From the NCBI GenBank assembly GCA_025966295.1, contig JAOPVD010000055.1, positions 1 through 15,671 of the forward strand: a stretch of DNA of 15,671 nt, read 5' to 3'. Source of the stretch: Frankiales bacterium. Lineage in GTDB: Bacteria > Actinomycetota > Actinomycetes > Mycobacteriales > SCTD01. Position numbers and translations under genes: made by a program. The notes beneath the pieces are model-generated. The model did not search any database. It saw only the letters and a program-made list of their open reading frames with translations, and was not told the origin of the DNA. Positions 6,725 to 14,670 of the stretch are shown here, in pieces. How positions within the stretch are numbered: the first letter of the stretch is position 1; each line of letters starts with the position of its first letter.

Positions 6725-7798
6725 TTACACCGCCTCAGTGTCCGCAGCGGTGGCGCGACGGCCGGTCGAGGCGCGTTGCCGATGCAGAGAGGCCGCCAAG
6801 GCTACGCCCACAACGAGGGCTGCGCCGTTGACGTAGCTGGTCACGTACGGCGGGGCACCGGCGAGGTTCAGGCCGTTGTTCAGGACCGCGAGGAAGAAGA
6901 TGGCGACCAGCGTGCCACCCACGTTGTACTTCCCGGGCTTGACCGCGGCCGCGCTGAGGAAGGCCGCGGCCAACGCCGGCAGGGTGAAGGCCTCTCCGAC
7001 ACCCGGGTCTGCGCCACCCGCCCGGGCAACGTAGATGACACCGGCGACCGCCGAGAGCCCGCCGGCAAGGACGAAGGTGGCAGCGAGCACGAACGAGGTC
7101 CGGATGCCCACCAACTCAGCCGCCGCCCGGTTCGAACCCAACGCGTAGATCTGGCGGCCGAGTGGTGTGTGCTCCAGCAGGTAGTAGACGACCAGGGCCA
7201 CGAGCACCATCGCGAAGGCGACACGGGGGATGCCGAGCGCGTTCAGCGAGCCGAAGTCGGTCACGGCCTTCGGGATGTTGCTGTCGACCGCGATGCCACC
7301 GGTCTTCTGGACCACGACTCCACCGAGCACCGTAGCCGTGCCGAGGGTGGTGATCACCCCGTTGACGCCCATGCGGGTGACGAGCAGCGCGTTCACCAGG
7401 CCAATGGCCACGCCCAGGGCAACGCCCACGGCGAGGGCGAGAAGCACGTTCATGGAGTCGGACAGCAGGCTGGCGGACATCACGGCGGACAGGCCGGTGA
7501 CCGCACCCACCGACAAGTCGAACTCGTTGCACACCAGCGGCACCAGGGCGGCGAGGGCGACGATGGCGGTGACGGCCTGGCTCGAGACCAGGATCTGCAG
7601 GTTCGCCGCCGTGGGGAAGGTGTCGGCCGTCTTGCCGTACACGCTGAAGAACACCGCGGCGACGACCAGCAGGATCAACAGGGTGTAGGCCTCCAGGAAG
7701 CCCAGCAGCGCGTGCCGCGACCGCCGCCGAGCCTTCGGCTGCCGATCCGGCTCCGGGCGCACCGGCGTCGGGACGGGGTCGATCACCGTCCCGCTCAC
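6725..7798 (-). CDS. Ribose-type (CUT2) ABC transporter permease
   Basis: This is the inner-membrane channel subunit of an importer, 357 aa. A charged cytoplasmic N-terminus of about 28 residues precedes a series of strongly hydrophobic segments. The region GVALGVAIGLVNALLVTRMG followed by VITTLGTATVLGG is the RbsC/XylH-type signature, and HTPLGRQIYALGSNRAAAELVGI is the conserved cytoplasmic loop that contacts the ATPase. The GTG start at 7798 overlaps the ATPase stop in a GTGA arrangement (4-bp overlap). Only one permease gene is present, so the channel is probably a homodimer. CUT2 permeases import pentoses and hexoses, but family members also take nucleosides and other polar compounds, so the substrate is open. 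Confidence 0.92.
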   Translation of the reverse strand: MSGTVIDPVPTPVRPEPDRQPKARRRSRHALLGFLEAYTLLILLVVAAVFFSVYGKTADTFPTAANLQILVSSQAVTAIVALAALVPLVCNEFDLSVGAVTGLSAVMSASLLSDSMNVLLALAVGVALGVAIGLVNALLVTRMGVNGVITTLGTATVLGGVVVQKTGGIAVDSNIPKAVTDFGSLNALGIPRVAFAMVLVALVVYYLLEHTPLGRQIYALGSNRAAAELVGIRTSFVLAATFVLAGGLSAVAGVIYVARAGGADPGVGEAFTLPALAAAFLSAAAVKPGKYNVGGTLVAIFFLAVLNNGLNLAGAPPYVTSYVNGAALVVGVALAASLHRQRASTGRRATAADTEAV

Positions 7799-9336
7799 TG
7801 CTGCGCCCCGTGCTGGTAGACGGCTGCGGTGAGCGCGTCCTCCGAGAGCTCGCTGGCCCTGATCTCTGTCACGATTCTCCCATTCCGCATGATGAAGACT
7901 CGGTCAGCCACCGCCGCGAGCTCCGCGAAGTCGGAGGAGACAAGCAGTGCCGCCGCGCCCTCGTCGACCGCTCGACGGATCAGGGCATGGATCTCTGCCC
8001 GCGCGCCCACGTCGACGCCCTGACTGGGCTCGTCCAGCAGCAGCACCTTGGGGCGACGCTGCAGCCAGCGGGCGAGGACGACCTTCTGCTGGTTGCCACC
8101 CGACAGCGCCGCGATCGTCAGCTCTGCCGACCGTCCGCGGATCTGGAAGGAGGTCATCAGTGCGGCAGCACGTGCCTTCTCAGCGCGCTGGTCGAAGCCC
8201 CGCCATCGGGCGTACGAACCCAGGTCCGCCACCGAAATGTTCCGGGTGATGCTGAGGTCCGCGAACGCTGCGTCGGCCGTCCTGTCCTCTGGCACGTAGG
8301 CGATGCCGGCTCGCATCGCCGCGCGGACCGAACTGCCTGCTACCTGCTTCCCCGAGACCGACACCTGATCGTGCGCGGCTGCGCCGAGCCCGAAGATGCG
8401 CCGCAGCAGCCGGGTCCGACCGGAGCCGATCAGCCCCGCGACTCCGACAACCTCACCTGCACGCAGGCACAACGGCTCAGCGTCGATGCCCAAGCCCTTG
8501 GCTTCCAGCACAACCTCGGCAGCGGGCGCGTCCTGACTGCTCCCAGACGTCGGGCGGGTGGGTGCCGTGAGGCTGCGCCCAGCGATGAGTGTGACGAGCT
8601 CATCGCGATCGAACTGGGCGCGGCCGAGCGACGCCACAGCCCGGCCGTCGCGCAGGACCGTTGCGGTGTGAGCCACCTGGTGGACCTCGTCGAGCCGATG
8701 CGTGACGTACACGATGGTCTGACCCGCCTCGGCGTAGCGCTGTAGGTTCGCCAGCAGACCGTCGACCTCGCGCCGGGGTAGGCGGGCCGTCGGCTCGTCG
8801 AGCACCAGCACACCGCCGAACGCCTCCTCCCTGTCCTGAAGGGCGCGGGCGATCGTCACCAGCGTCTGGGTGGCGGGGTTCAGCCGACCGAGCTCGGTCC
8901 GGGGGTCCACGTCGATGCCGTACTGCTCGAGGACACGCTGGGCGCGGCGCCGGAGAGCAGACCACTTGATCCGTCCTGCCAGGCCCGTTTCGTAGCGCCC
9001 GCCGAGGACCAGGTTCTCGGCGACGCTGAGCTGCGGGAAGGTGGACTGCTGCTGGTGCACGAACAGGAGGCCGCCCGCACGTGCGTGTGCCGGCGTCTGC
9101 GCCTTCGCCTCCCGCTGCACACCGCCGATGACGAGCTGGCCGGAGTCGGCTGAGACGACTCCGGCCAGGATCTTGATGAGGGTGGACTTCCCACTGCCGT
9201 TGCCGCCGAGCAGGGCATGGATGGTGCCGGCCTCGACGTTCAAGGTGACGCCATCGAGAGCCTGGGCACCGCCGTAGGCCTTGGCCACGCCCCGCACCCG
9301 CAACGCGTGACGGTCAGTGGCCAAGGGCGAGTGCAT
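7795..9336 (-). CDS. Ribose-type (CUT2) ABC transporter ATP-binding protein, two ABC domains
   Basis: This 513-aa ATPase drives the importer. Domain 1 has a complete Walker A, GGNGSGKST at residues 44-52, a diverged signature (LNPATQ near 153) and Walker B LVLDEPT around 177-183. Domain 2 has a degenerate P-loop, GLIGSGRTR at 301-309 without the Lys, a canonical signature LSGGNQQK at 411-418 and Walker B VLLLDEPS at 431-438. One good and one degenerate P-loop is normal for RbsA/XylG/MglA proteins. I chose ATG 9336, which starts 2 nt after the binding-protein stop; GTG 9354 would overlap that gene by 16 bp and adds six residues. Neither has a strong Shine-Dalgarno, so coupling is likely. Confidence 0.93.
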   Translation of the reverse strand: MHSPLATDRHALRVRGVAKAYGGAQALDGVTLNVEAGTIHALLGGNGSGKSTLIKILAGVVSADSGQLVIGGVQREAKAQTPAHARAGGLLFVHQQQSTFPQLSVAENLVLGGRYETGLAGRIKWSALRRRAQRVLEQYGIDVDPRTELGRLNPATQTLVTIARALQDREEAFGGVLVLDEPTARLPRREVDGLLANLQRYAEAGQTIVYVTHRLDEVHQVAHTATVLRDGRAVASLGRAQFDRDELVTLIAGRSLTAPTRPTSGSSQDAPAAEVVLEAKGLGIDAEPLCLRAGEVVGVAGLIGSGRTRLLRRIFGLGAAAHDQVSVSGKQVAGSSVRAAMRAGIAYVPEDRTADAAFADLSITRNISVADLGSYARWRGFDQRAEKARAAALMTSFQIRGRSAELTIAALSGGNQQKVVLARWLQRRPKVLLLDEPSQGVDVGARAEIHALIRRAVDEGAAALLVSSDFAELAAVADRVFIMRNGRIVTEIRASELSEDALTAAVYQHGAQQ

Positions 9337-9338
9337 GG

Positions 9339-10505
9339 CTACTTGGACTGCCACGACTGCTTATAGACGGCCCGGAAGTCGATCGCCGGCTCCCAGCCGC
9401 CAGTGGGCGGCAGGTTGTTGTCGACGTCGAACACCTGCATCCCGATGCCAGACGAGGCCACCGGCTTGCCCTGGAAGAGCCGGTTGAGGATGTCGACCCC
9501 GGCGTAGCCCTCCCACGGCAGGGACGTGCAGTAGCCCGCGGTCTCACCCTTCTTCCCCCGGACCAGGTCCAGGGCCGCAGACGTTCCGCCGCCGGCCACC
9601 ACGAGCAGCTTGTCGGCTCGGCCGGACGCACGGACCGCGGCGGCGACGCCAGCGGTCATGACGCCGTCGTAGGGCGCCATCACGACATCCGCCTGGGGGT
9701 TGCGCACGATCGCCTGGGCCACCTTCTGCTGCAGCGCCGGTCCGATGTCGGCTCCCGTGAACGTCACCGTGTCGACCACCGTGCACCCGGGGCAGGTCTT
9801 CATCTCGTCGATGAAGCCCCGCTGGATCGCCCGGGTGCTGTTGGTGTCGTTCTCGAACAGGTTGATGACCTGGGCCTTGCCGCGGGTCTTGCTGATGATC
9901 CAGTCGGCCTCCGCCGCACCGGCCGACGCAGCCCAGGTCTCAAACGCTCCTTGGGTGTAGGTCACCTCGCCGTCGAAGAGCTTGTCGCTAGGGCAGTCGG
10001 AGCTCTCAGCAGCGGCGACCTTGATGCCTGCGGTGCGCGCCTGCTGCAGCGCGGACTTGATGCCGGCGCAGTCGATGGCGTACAGGAAGATGCCGTCCGC
10101 CTTGGCCGCGATGGCCTGCCGGACGCCGTCGAGGTAGCGCGACGGGGTGAACTGACCGTCGAAGACGGTGACCTTCCAGCCAAGGGAGGCGCCAGCTTCC
10201 TGCGCGGCCTGCGCGACGAGCGCGCCTTCGGCAGCTGCCAGGCTCAGGTCGATGACCCAGATGCTCTTGCCTGTCTGGTGGCCCACGACGTCCGTGGGCG
10301 GCGACTTGAAGGTGACGCCCGCGTAAAGGTCTTTGAGCTTCTGGTCGGCCTGGGCGACGCCGTCGCCTGTAGCAGCGGCGTTGCTGGGGGTGGCACCGGA
10401 CGCGGTCGGGGTGTCCGACCCTCCGCATGCCGAGACGGTGAGCAGGAGGGCCACGGCCGCGATCGCGGGCCATCGCCTCGGCCGAACCTGCTGGGAGTTC
10501 TGCAC
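9339..10505 (-). CDS. Periplasmic-type solute-binding lipoprotein of the ABC importer
   Basis: This is the substrate receptor of the importer, 388 aa. The N-terminus is a lipoprotein signal peptide: basic residues (RPRR), a hydrophobic stretch, then lipobox VSAC with C27 as the lipidated cysteine, followed by a Gly/Ser/Thr-rich linker. The mature part fits the type I, RbsB-like binding-protein fold: an initial strand (IWVIDLS), a DGIFLYAIDCAGI segment and an ADVVMAPYDGVMTAGVAAAV segment typical of the sugar-binding family. GTG 10505 has GAGGAG with 6-nt spacing. It is the first gene of the leftward operon, behind a clear promoter. Ligand preference cannot be read; several Asp, Trp and Tyr residues are compatible with a polar ligand. 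Confidence 0.92.
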   Translation of the reverse strand: MQNSQQVRPRRWPAIAAVALLLTVSACGGSDTPTASGATPSNAAATGDGVAQADQKLKDLYAGVTFKSPPTDVVGHQTGKSIWVIDLSLAAAEGALVAQAAQEAGASLGWKVTVFDGQFTPSRYLDGVRQAIAAKADGIFLYAIDCAGIKSALQQARTAGIKVAAAESSDCPSDKLFDGEVTYTQGAFETWAASAGAAEADWIISKTRGKAQVINLFENDTNSTRAIQRGFIDEMKTCPGCTVVDTVTFTGADIGPALQQKVAQAIVRNPQADVVMAPYDGVMTAGVAAAVRASGRADKLLVVAGGGTSAALDLVRGKKGETAGYCTSLPWEGYAGVDILNRLFQGKPVASSGIGMQVFDVDNNLPPTGGWEPAIDFRAVYKQSWQSK

Positions 10506-10609
10506 CTGATGCTCCTCATCGGAAGGCCTGGACCGGATCGGTCGCCAGCGGTCGCTCAGCTAGGGCCCCCTCACACGTGCCACGAGCCGAGGCAGCGCCC
10601 TACGGCAGG

Positions 10610-10638
10610 ACTATCTGGGCGACGTGATCGAATGTCAA
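10610..10638 (-). promoter_or_regulatory. Promoter of the leftward transporter-oxygenase operon
   Basis: On the minus strand TTGACA (10638-10633) is followed after 17 nt by GATAGT (10615-10610), a perfect -35 and a 4/6 match to the -10. Transcription would begin near 10603, leaving a leader of about 100 nt before GTG 10505. Confidence 0.7.
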
Positions 10639-10646
10639 CCCTAGAG

Positions 10647-10660
10647 GCGGCAGTTGCCGC
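10647..10660. promoter_or_regulatory. Palindrome just upstream of the leftward -35
   Basis: GCGGCA-GT-TGCCGC is a 14-bp inverted repeat with perfect 6-bp arms, starting 9 bp upstream of the leftward -35 box. The position suits an activator site. Confidence 0.45.
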
Positions 10661-10741
10661 GACAAACTCGATGAATTGCGGGACGGCGTTCGAGATTCGC
10701 TCCTCGAGTGCGCCCAGTCACCGTGCGTCACGCTTTGGCCG

Positions 10742-10754
10742 TGGCCAATTGCGC
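10742..10754 (+). promoter_or_regulatory. TGGCCAATTGCGC motif shared with two sites inside the leftward operon
   Basis: The motif lies between the divergent promoters, about 60 bp upstream of the rightward -35. Close relatives are TGGCCAATTGTG read leftward at 5704 and TGGCAATTGCGC read leftward at 3574. It is AT-rich against the GC-rich background. Confidence 0.45.
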
Positions 10755-10776
10755 GATCTTCGGCGGGAAGGACGCC

Positions 10777-10800
10777 TGTTGGAACGATGTTCGTGGAACA
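10777..10800. promoter_or_regulatory. Overlapping GAAC/GTTC palindromes upstream of the rightward promoter
   Basis: GAAC-gat-GTTC (10782-10792) overlaps TGTTC-gtg-GAACA (10788-10800), the latter a perfect 13-bp palindrome. TGTT at 10777 adds another half site. The cluster ends 14 bp upstream of the TTGACA box, a typical position for a regulator site. Confidence 0.5.
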
Positions 10801-10814
10801 GAAGCCCTAGTCGC

Positions 10815-10844
10815 TTGACATTCGTAGGCAACGAAGGCTCTAGT
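10815..10844 (+). promoter_or_regulatory. Promoter of the rightward operon with a palindrome in its spacer
   Basis: TTGACA (10815-10820) and TCTAGT (10839-10844) are separated by 18 bp. The spacer contains TTCGT-aggca-ACGAA (10821-10835), a 15-bp inverted repeat of the size bound by AsnC/Lrp dimers. A repressor bound there would block RNA polymerase. The start would lie near 10851, about 50 nt before the ATG. Confidence 0.65.
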
Positions 10845-10900
10845 GGTGCCGCGCGGGCCCCCGGGCCTCCCCCGACCTGTCACTGGCACGAGGAGATCGC

Positions 10901-12313
10901 ATGACCGCCGTTCCCGAGATCACGCCGGCCCAGGGCTCGAGCCGGGCGGAGATCGAGTCGACCAAGCAGCGCCTCAGCGCCGCCGGTGTCCGCTACCTGT
11001 TCGGCGCATACGTCGACATGCATGGCGTGCCCAAGTCGAAGTGCGTGCCGATCGAGCACTTCGAGGACTACGTCGCAGGCTCGGAGCTGTACACGGTCGG
11101 CGCGTTGGAGGGCATGGGCGAGCTCGGGCCCAACGAGGACGAGTGCACCGGCATCCCCGACCTGGCGGCGCTCACGGTCCTACCTTGGGACCGCCGGTAC
11201 GCCTTGGCGCCGGCCAACCTGTTCCTGCACGGCGAGCCGTACTCGCACGACTCGCGCTACCTGCTGCAGCGGCAGATCGACGAGGCCGCGCTGATGGGCT
11301 ACCGCTTCAACATGGGCGTGGAGCCGGAGTTCTACGTCATGCGGCCCAGCGAGGACGGCTTCGAGCCATGGATCGCGGAAGACACGGTGAACGCACCGAC
11401 GCGTGGCTATGACATCGACACCACGATGCTGGCTGACGCTTTCCTGGAGCCGATGGTCCAATACATGGACGAGCTCGGCTGGGACGTCTACTCCTTCGAT
11501 CACGAGGGCGGTGCGGGTCAGTACGAGTTCGACTTCCGCTACACCGACGGCATGGCCATGGCCGATCGCATGGTGTTGCTGCGTCTCATGGCCAAGCACG
11601 TCGCGCGTTCGTTGGGCTGCATCGCGACCTTCATGCCGAAGCCCAGCTCGCAAGCCTTCGGCTCGGGTGCGCACTTCAACATGAGCCTGGCGCACCTGGA
11701 GACCGGCGCGAACGCGTTCGAGAAGGAGGGCACCGAGGGGCGCTTCGACCTCCCCGCCCAGGACGGCTACTCCGAGCTGGCCTATCAGTTCACCGCCGGG
11801 GTCCTGGCGCACTCTGGCGCCATCGCCGCAATCGTGTGTCCGACGGTCAACTCCTACAAGCGACTGCTGCCCCGGGGCTTGATGAACGAGATCAGCTGGG
11901 CACCGGTGTTCCGGTCCTACGGCTACAACAACCGCACCCTGATGTGCCGGCTACCCGTCAACCGCCGCTGTCTGGAGCTGCGGATCGCCGACGCTGCCTG
12001 CAACACCCATCTCGGCGCCGCAATCACGTTGGCGGCCGGGCTGGACGGCATCCGGCGCGGACTCGACTCCGGCCCGGCCGTCAACTTCGACACCTACAAG
12101 GCCAGCCAGCAGGAGCTCGACGCGGCCGGCGTCGTCCGGCTCCCCGCAACGCTCGCGGAAGCGCTGGACGAGCTTGAGGCCAGTGACTTCGCAAAGGGGG
12201 TGCTCGGGGCGGACGTGCACAAGAGCTTCCTGGAGCTCAAGCGGGCCGAGTCCCTTGAGTACAACACCGTCGTGGGCGAGTGGGAGCGCCAGCGGTACAT
12301 GCAGCTGTGGTGA
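10901..12313 (+). CDS. Glutamine-synthetase-family ligase (GlnT/type III-like; possible gamma-glutamyl amide synthetase)
   Basis: This 470-aa enzyme belongs to the GS superfamily, which uses ATP to join glutamate to ammonia or an amine. ATG 10901 follows AGGAG (10891-10895) by 5 nt. GS motifs in order are GVEPEF at 139-144 (metal-binding Glu E141 and E143), HEGGAGQYEF at 201-210, GSGAHFN at 254-260 (H258), NSYKRLLP at 317-324, NNRT at 343-346 and LELRIAD at 358-364. The N-terminal DMHGVPKSK and the C-terminal EYNTVVGEWERQRY resemble GlnT/type III and gamma-glutamylmethylamide synthetase proteins; the GSI adenylylation motif NLYDLP is absent. The divergent position beside a Rieske oxygenase operon suggests gamma-glutamylation of an amine substrate, as in aniline or isopropylamine catabolism. 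Assimilation of released ammonia is the alternative. Confidence 0.92.
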   Translation: MTAVPEITPAQGSSRAEIESTKQRLSAAGVRYLFGAYVDMHGVPKSKCVPIEHFEDYVAGSELYTVGALEGMGELGPNEDECTGIPDLAALTVLPWDRRYALAPANLFLHGEPYSHDSRYLLQRQIDEAALMGYRFNMGVEPEFYVMRPSEDGFEPWIAEDTVNAPTRGYDIDTTMLADAFLEPMVQYMDELGWDVYSFDHEGGAGQYEFDFRYTDGMAMADRMVLLRLMAKHVARSLGCIATFMPKPSSQAFGSGAHFNMSLAHLETGANAFEKEGTEGRFDLPAQDGYSELAYQFTAGVLAHSGAIAAIVCPTVNSYKRLLPRGLMNEISWAPVFRSYGYNNRTLMCRLPVNRRCLELRIADAACNTHLGAAITLAAGLDGIRRGLDSGPAVNFDTYKASQQELDAAGVVRLPATLAEALDELEASDFAKGVLGADVHKSFLELKRAESLEYNTVVGEWERQRYMQLW

Positions 12314-13578
12314 GCCAGCTGCTCGGCACCCGCGCGCACGCCAACAGCACCGTCGTGGAGCGCCTCCGCGCGTCGGACCCGGTGCTCGTCGACATCCTGC
12401 CCGCGGGGGAGGCGATCCCGGGTATGACCGCCACGACCATCCTCACCTCCGGTGTCCCGCTGTCCTGGGAGGACTACTACGGCGGCCAGCGCAGGGCGAT
12501 CCTGTCCGCCGCCGTCTACGAGAGACTGGCGGTCAGCCTGGAGGAGGCGGACCACAAGATCCAGGCCGGCGAGATCCAGGTCGCGTTCACCCACGACCAC
12601 GGCTGCGTCGGCTCCGTGGCCGGCATCTACACCGCGTCCATGCCCGTGTTCGTGGTGGAGGACCGGCAGCACGGAAACCGCGCGTTCTGCAACTTCTACG
12701 AGGGCGAGTCGCGGTACCGGCTCAACTACGGCAGCTACGACGAGAGCGTGCGTGACGGACTGCTGTTCCTGCAGCATGAGCTGGCGCCCGTGCTCCAGGA
12801 CGCTGTCCGGCGGTCTGGCGGGATCGAGCTGAAGCCGCTCATCGGCCGGGCCCTGCGCATGGGCGACGAGCTGCACAGCCGCAACACGGCGGCGACCAGC
12901 CTGTTCCTCCGGGAACTGGTGCCGCACCTGCTCGCCATGTCGGCCGAGGGGGACCTGGCCCGCGTCACCACGGCCTTGAACTTCCTTCAGGCCAGCGACT
13001 ACTTCTTCCTGCGGCTCTCGATGGCAGCCGCCAAGGCGAGCGCCGACGCCGCCGATGGCGTGCCCGGTTCCAGCGTCGTCACTGCCATGACCATCAGCTG
13101 CCGGGAGTTCGCCATCCGCGTCAGTGGGCTACCCGGTCAGTGGTTCCGCGGCTCGCTGCCGCAGGCCGACGCCAAGCTCTTCGACGGTTTCACGATGGAC
13201 GACATGGAGTGGATCGGCGGCGAGAGTCTGATCGCGGAGACGGTCGGGCTCGGCGCCTTTGCCCAGGCCGCCGCCTTCGGGCTGCAGGCCTACCAGGGCG
13301 GTGACGCCCAGGCCATGGTCGCCATGAACGAGTCGATGTACGCGATCACGGTTTCGGAGCACGACACCTACCTCATTCCGTACTTCGGCTTCCGTGGCGT
13401 CCCGCTCGGCATCGACATCCATCGGGTCGTGGACAGCGGCATCGTTCCCCTCATCGACGGTGGCTTGACCGGCAAGGCCGGCGGCCAGATCGGAGCGGGG
13501 GTGCTGAGCGCCCCCATGGACTGCTTCGTCGCCGCCCGGTCGGCGTACGCCGCCGCCTATCCGCAGCACGAGTCATAG
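12310..13578 (+). CDS. DUF1116 family protein (YlbE/AllG-like)
   Basis: The 422-aa product matches the DUF1116 pattern along its length: THDHGCVGSVAGIYTASMPV with VVEDRQHGNRAFC, then MGDELHSRNTAAT, AAAKASADA, the AIRVSGLPGQWF segment, GGESLIAETVGLGAFA, PLGIDI and a C-terminal GQIGAGVLSAPMDCF. The E. coli relative YlbE (AllG) is encoded beside FdrA and YlbF and has been linked to oxamate carbamoyl transfer in allantoin breakdown. Neither FdrA nor YlbF homologues are seen here, so a different reaction is likely. The chosen GTG 12310 overlaps the ligase stop in GTGA fashion; GTG 12307 is an alternative, and starts further upstream lie inside the ligase. Translation is probably coupled, tying this protein to the GS-like enzyme. 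Confidence 0.87.
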   Translation: MSQLLGTRAHANSTVVERLRASDPVLVDILPAGEAIPGMTATTILTSGVPLSWEDYYGGQRRAILSAAVYERLAVSLEEADHKIQAGEIQVAFTHDHGCVGSVAGIYTASMPVFVVEDRQHGNRAFCNFYEGESRYRLNYGSYDESVRDGLLFLQHELAPVLQDAVRRSGGIELKPLIGRALRMGDELHSRNTAATSLFLRELVPHLLAMSAEGDLARVTTALNFLQASDYFFLRLSMAAAKASADAADGVPGSSVVTAMTISCREFAIRVSGLPGQWFRGSLPQADAKLFDGFTMDDMEWIGGESLIAETVGLGAFAQAAAFGLQAYQGGDAQAMVAMNESMYAITVSEHDTYLIPYFGFRGVPLGIDIHRVVDSGIVPLIDGGLTGKAGGQIGAGVLSAPMDCFVAARSAYAAAYPQHES

Positions 13579-13626
13579 CCGACCGCACCTGCTCTCTCGC
13601 TCCATCACACCTAGGAGGTTGACCAC

Positions 13627-14646
13627 ATGAAGGCTGTGCGACTTGAGGAGTACGGCAGGGTTCCGACGGTCACGGACGTGCCCGACCCGGTCCTGCTGGC
13701 GGACGACGACATCATCGTGCAGGTCGAGGGCGCCGGCGTGTGCCGTACCGACATCCATGCCTACGAGGGGCAGCTGCGCGATGTCTTCCCGACGCCGCTC
13801 CCCTTCACTCTCGGCCACGAGACCGCCGGGGTCATCGCCGAGGCCGGCCCGCGGGTGCGTGGCATGGCCGTCGGTGACAAGGTGATCCTGCATCCGCTCA
13901 TCACCTGCGGGGTCTGCACTGCCTGCCGACGCGGCGACGACATGGGCTGCTCGGACAGCGCCTTCACCGGACTCGTCGTCGACGGCGGCATGGCCCAGTT
14001 CGTCCGCACCAGCCAGCGGGCAGCGATCGTGCTCGATCCCAGCACCGATACCCAGAGCATCGCGCCGCTGGCAGACGCGGGGCTGACGGCTTACCACGCG
14101 ATCCGCAGGGCCGTGGGCAGCCTCACGTCGGAGAGCGTCGCCGTGGTCGTCGGGTGCGGCGGCCTGGGCCACCTGGCCATCCAGATGCTGCGGGCCATGA
14201 CCGACTGCGCGATTGTCGCGGTCGACCCGCTCGAGGCGGCCCGCGCACTGGCGCTCGGGCTGGGCGCCACCCGGGTGGCGGGCGAGGACGCCCGCCAGGT
14301 GGTCGAGGAACTCACGAACGGCGCTGGCGCGACGGCTGTGTTCGACTTCGTGGGCGAGGACGAGACCCCGCGGCTGTCCCTGGACCTCCTCGGCCGGCAG
14401 GGCAGCTACTACATCGTCGGGTACGGCGGCACCCTCGAGGTGCCAACCCTGGAGATGGTGCTCAAGGAGATCAAGGTTCAGGGCAACATCGTCGGCTCGT
14501 ACCAGGACCTGCGCGAGCTGGTCCGGCTCTACGAGCGCGGCCTGCTCGACTCGCGGGTCGTGAGCTATCCGCTGCTGGACGCGCCGCGGGCGTTCGCCGA
14601 CCTGAACAGCGGAATCATTCGAGGCCGCGCCGTTCTCGTCCCCTAG
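13627..14646 (+). CDS. Zinc-dependent alcohol dehydrogenase (MDR superfamily)
   Basis: This 339-aa enzyme oxidises an alcohol, or reduces an aldehyde or ketone, with a nicotinamide cofactor. ATG 13627 has AGGAGG (13613-13618) 8 nt upstream. Likely catalytic zinc ligands are C39, H64-E65 and D150; Asp at the last position, in PLADAGLTAYHA, recalls Rhodococcus ruber ADH-A-type secondary alcohol dehydrogenases. The structural zinc loop is complete (C94, C97, C100, C108). The Rossmann motif GCGGLG is at 176-181, and the Asp ending the second strand (VAVDP) favours NAD over NADP. It lies 48 bp after the DUF1116 gene, in the same apparent transcript, and would suit oxidation of an alcohol made by the Rieske oxygenase. 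Confidence 0.93.
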   Translation: MKAVRLEEYGRVPTVTDVPDPVLLADDDIIVQVEGAGVCRTDIHAYEGQLRDVFPTPLPFTLGHETAGVIAEAGPRVRGMAVGDKVILHPLITCGVCTACRRGDDMGCSDSAFTGLVVDGGMAQFVRTSQRAAIVLDPSTDTQSIAPLADAGLTAYHAIRRAVGSLTSESVAVVVGCGGLGHLAIQMLRAMTDCAIVAVDPLEAARALALGLGATRVAGEDARQVVEELTNGAGATAVFDFVGEDETPRLSLDLLGRQGSYYIVGYGGTLEVPTLEMVLKEIKVQGNIVGSYQDLRELVRLYERGLLDSRVVSYPLLDAPRAFADLNSGIIRGRAVLVP

Positions 14647-14670
14647 CCCGGGCGGGCCTGTTCGCGGCCG

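Larger units (their letters stand above)
10506..10900. other. Divergent control region between the two operons
   Basis: This 395-bp stretch has no gene. It is visibly richer in A and T than the flanking coding DNA and carries one promoter in each direction and at least four symmetric elements, listed separately. The two promoters face away from each other (-35 boxes at 10638 and 10815), leaving about 175 bp between them for regulator binding. Coordinated control of both operons is the natural reading. Confidence 0.8.

Noticed and set aside
7400..7412. Another GCCAAT word, inside the permease gene, as a fourth copy of the shared motif
   Set aside because: It lies in coding sequence, lacks the following TTG core and has no inverted partner.
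6776..7819. A 347-codon open frame on the plus strand
   Set aside because: It is antisense to the permease and rich in Gln, His, Gly and Asp, as expected from reverse reading of a hydrophobic membrane protein gene.
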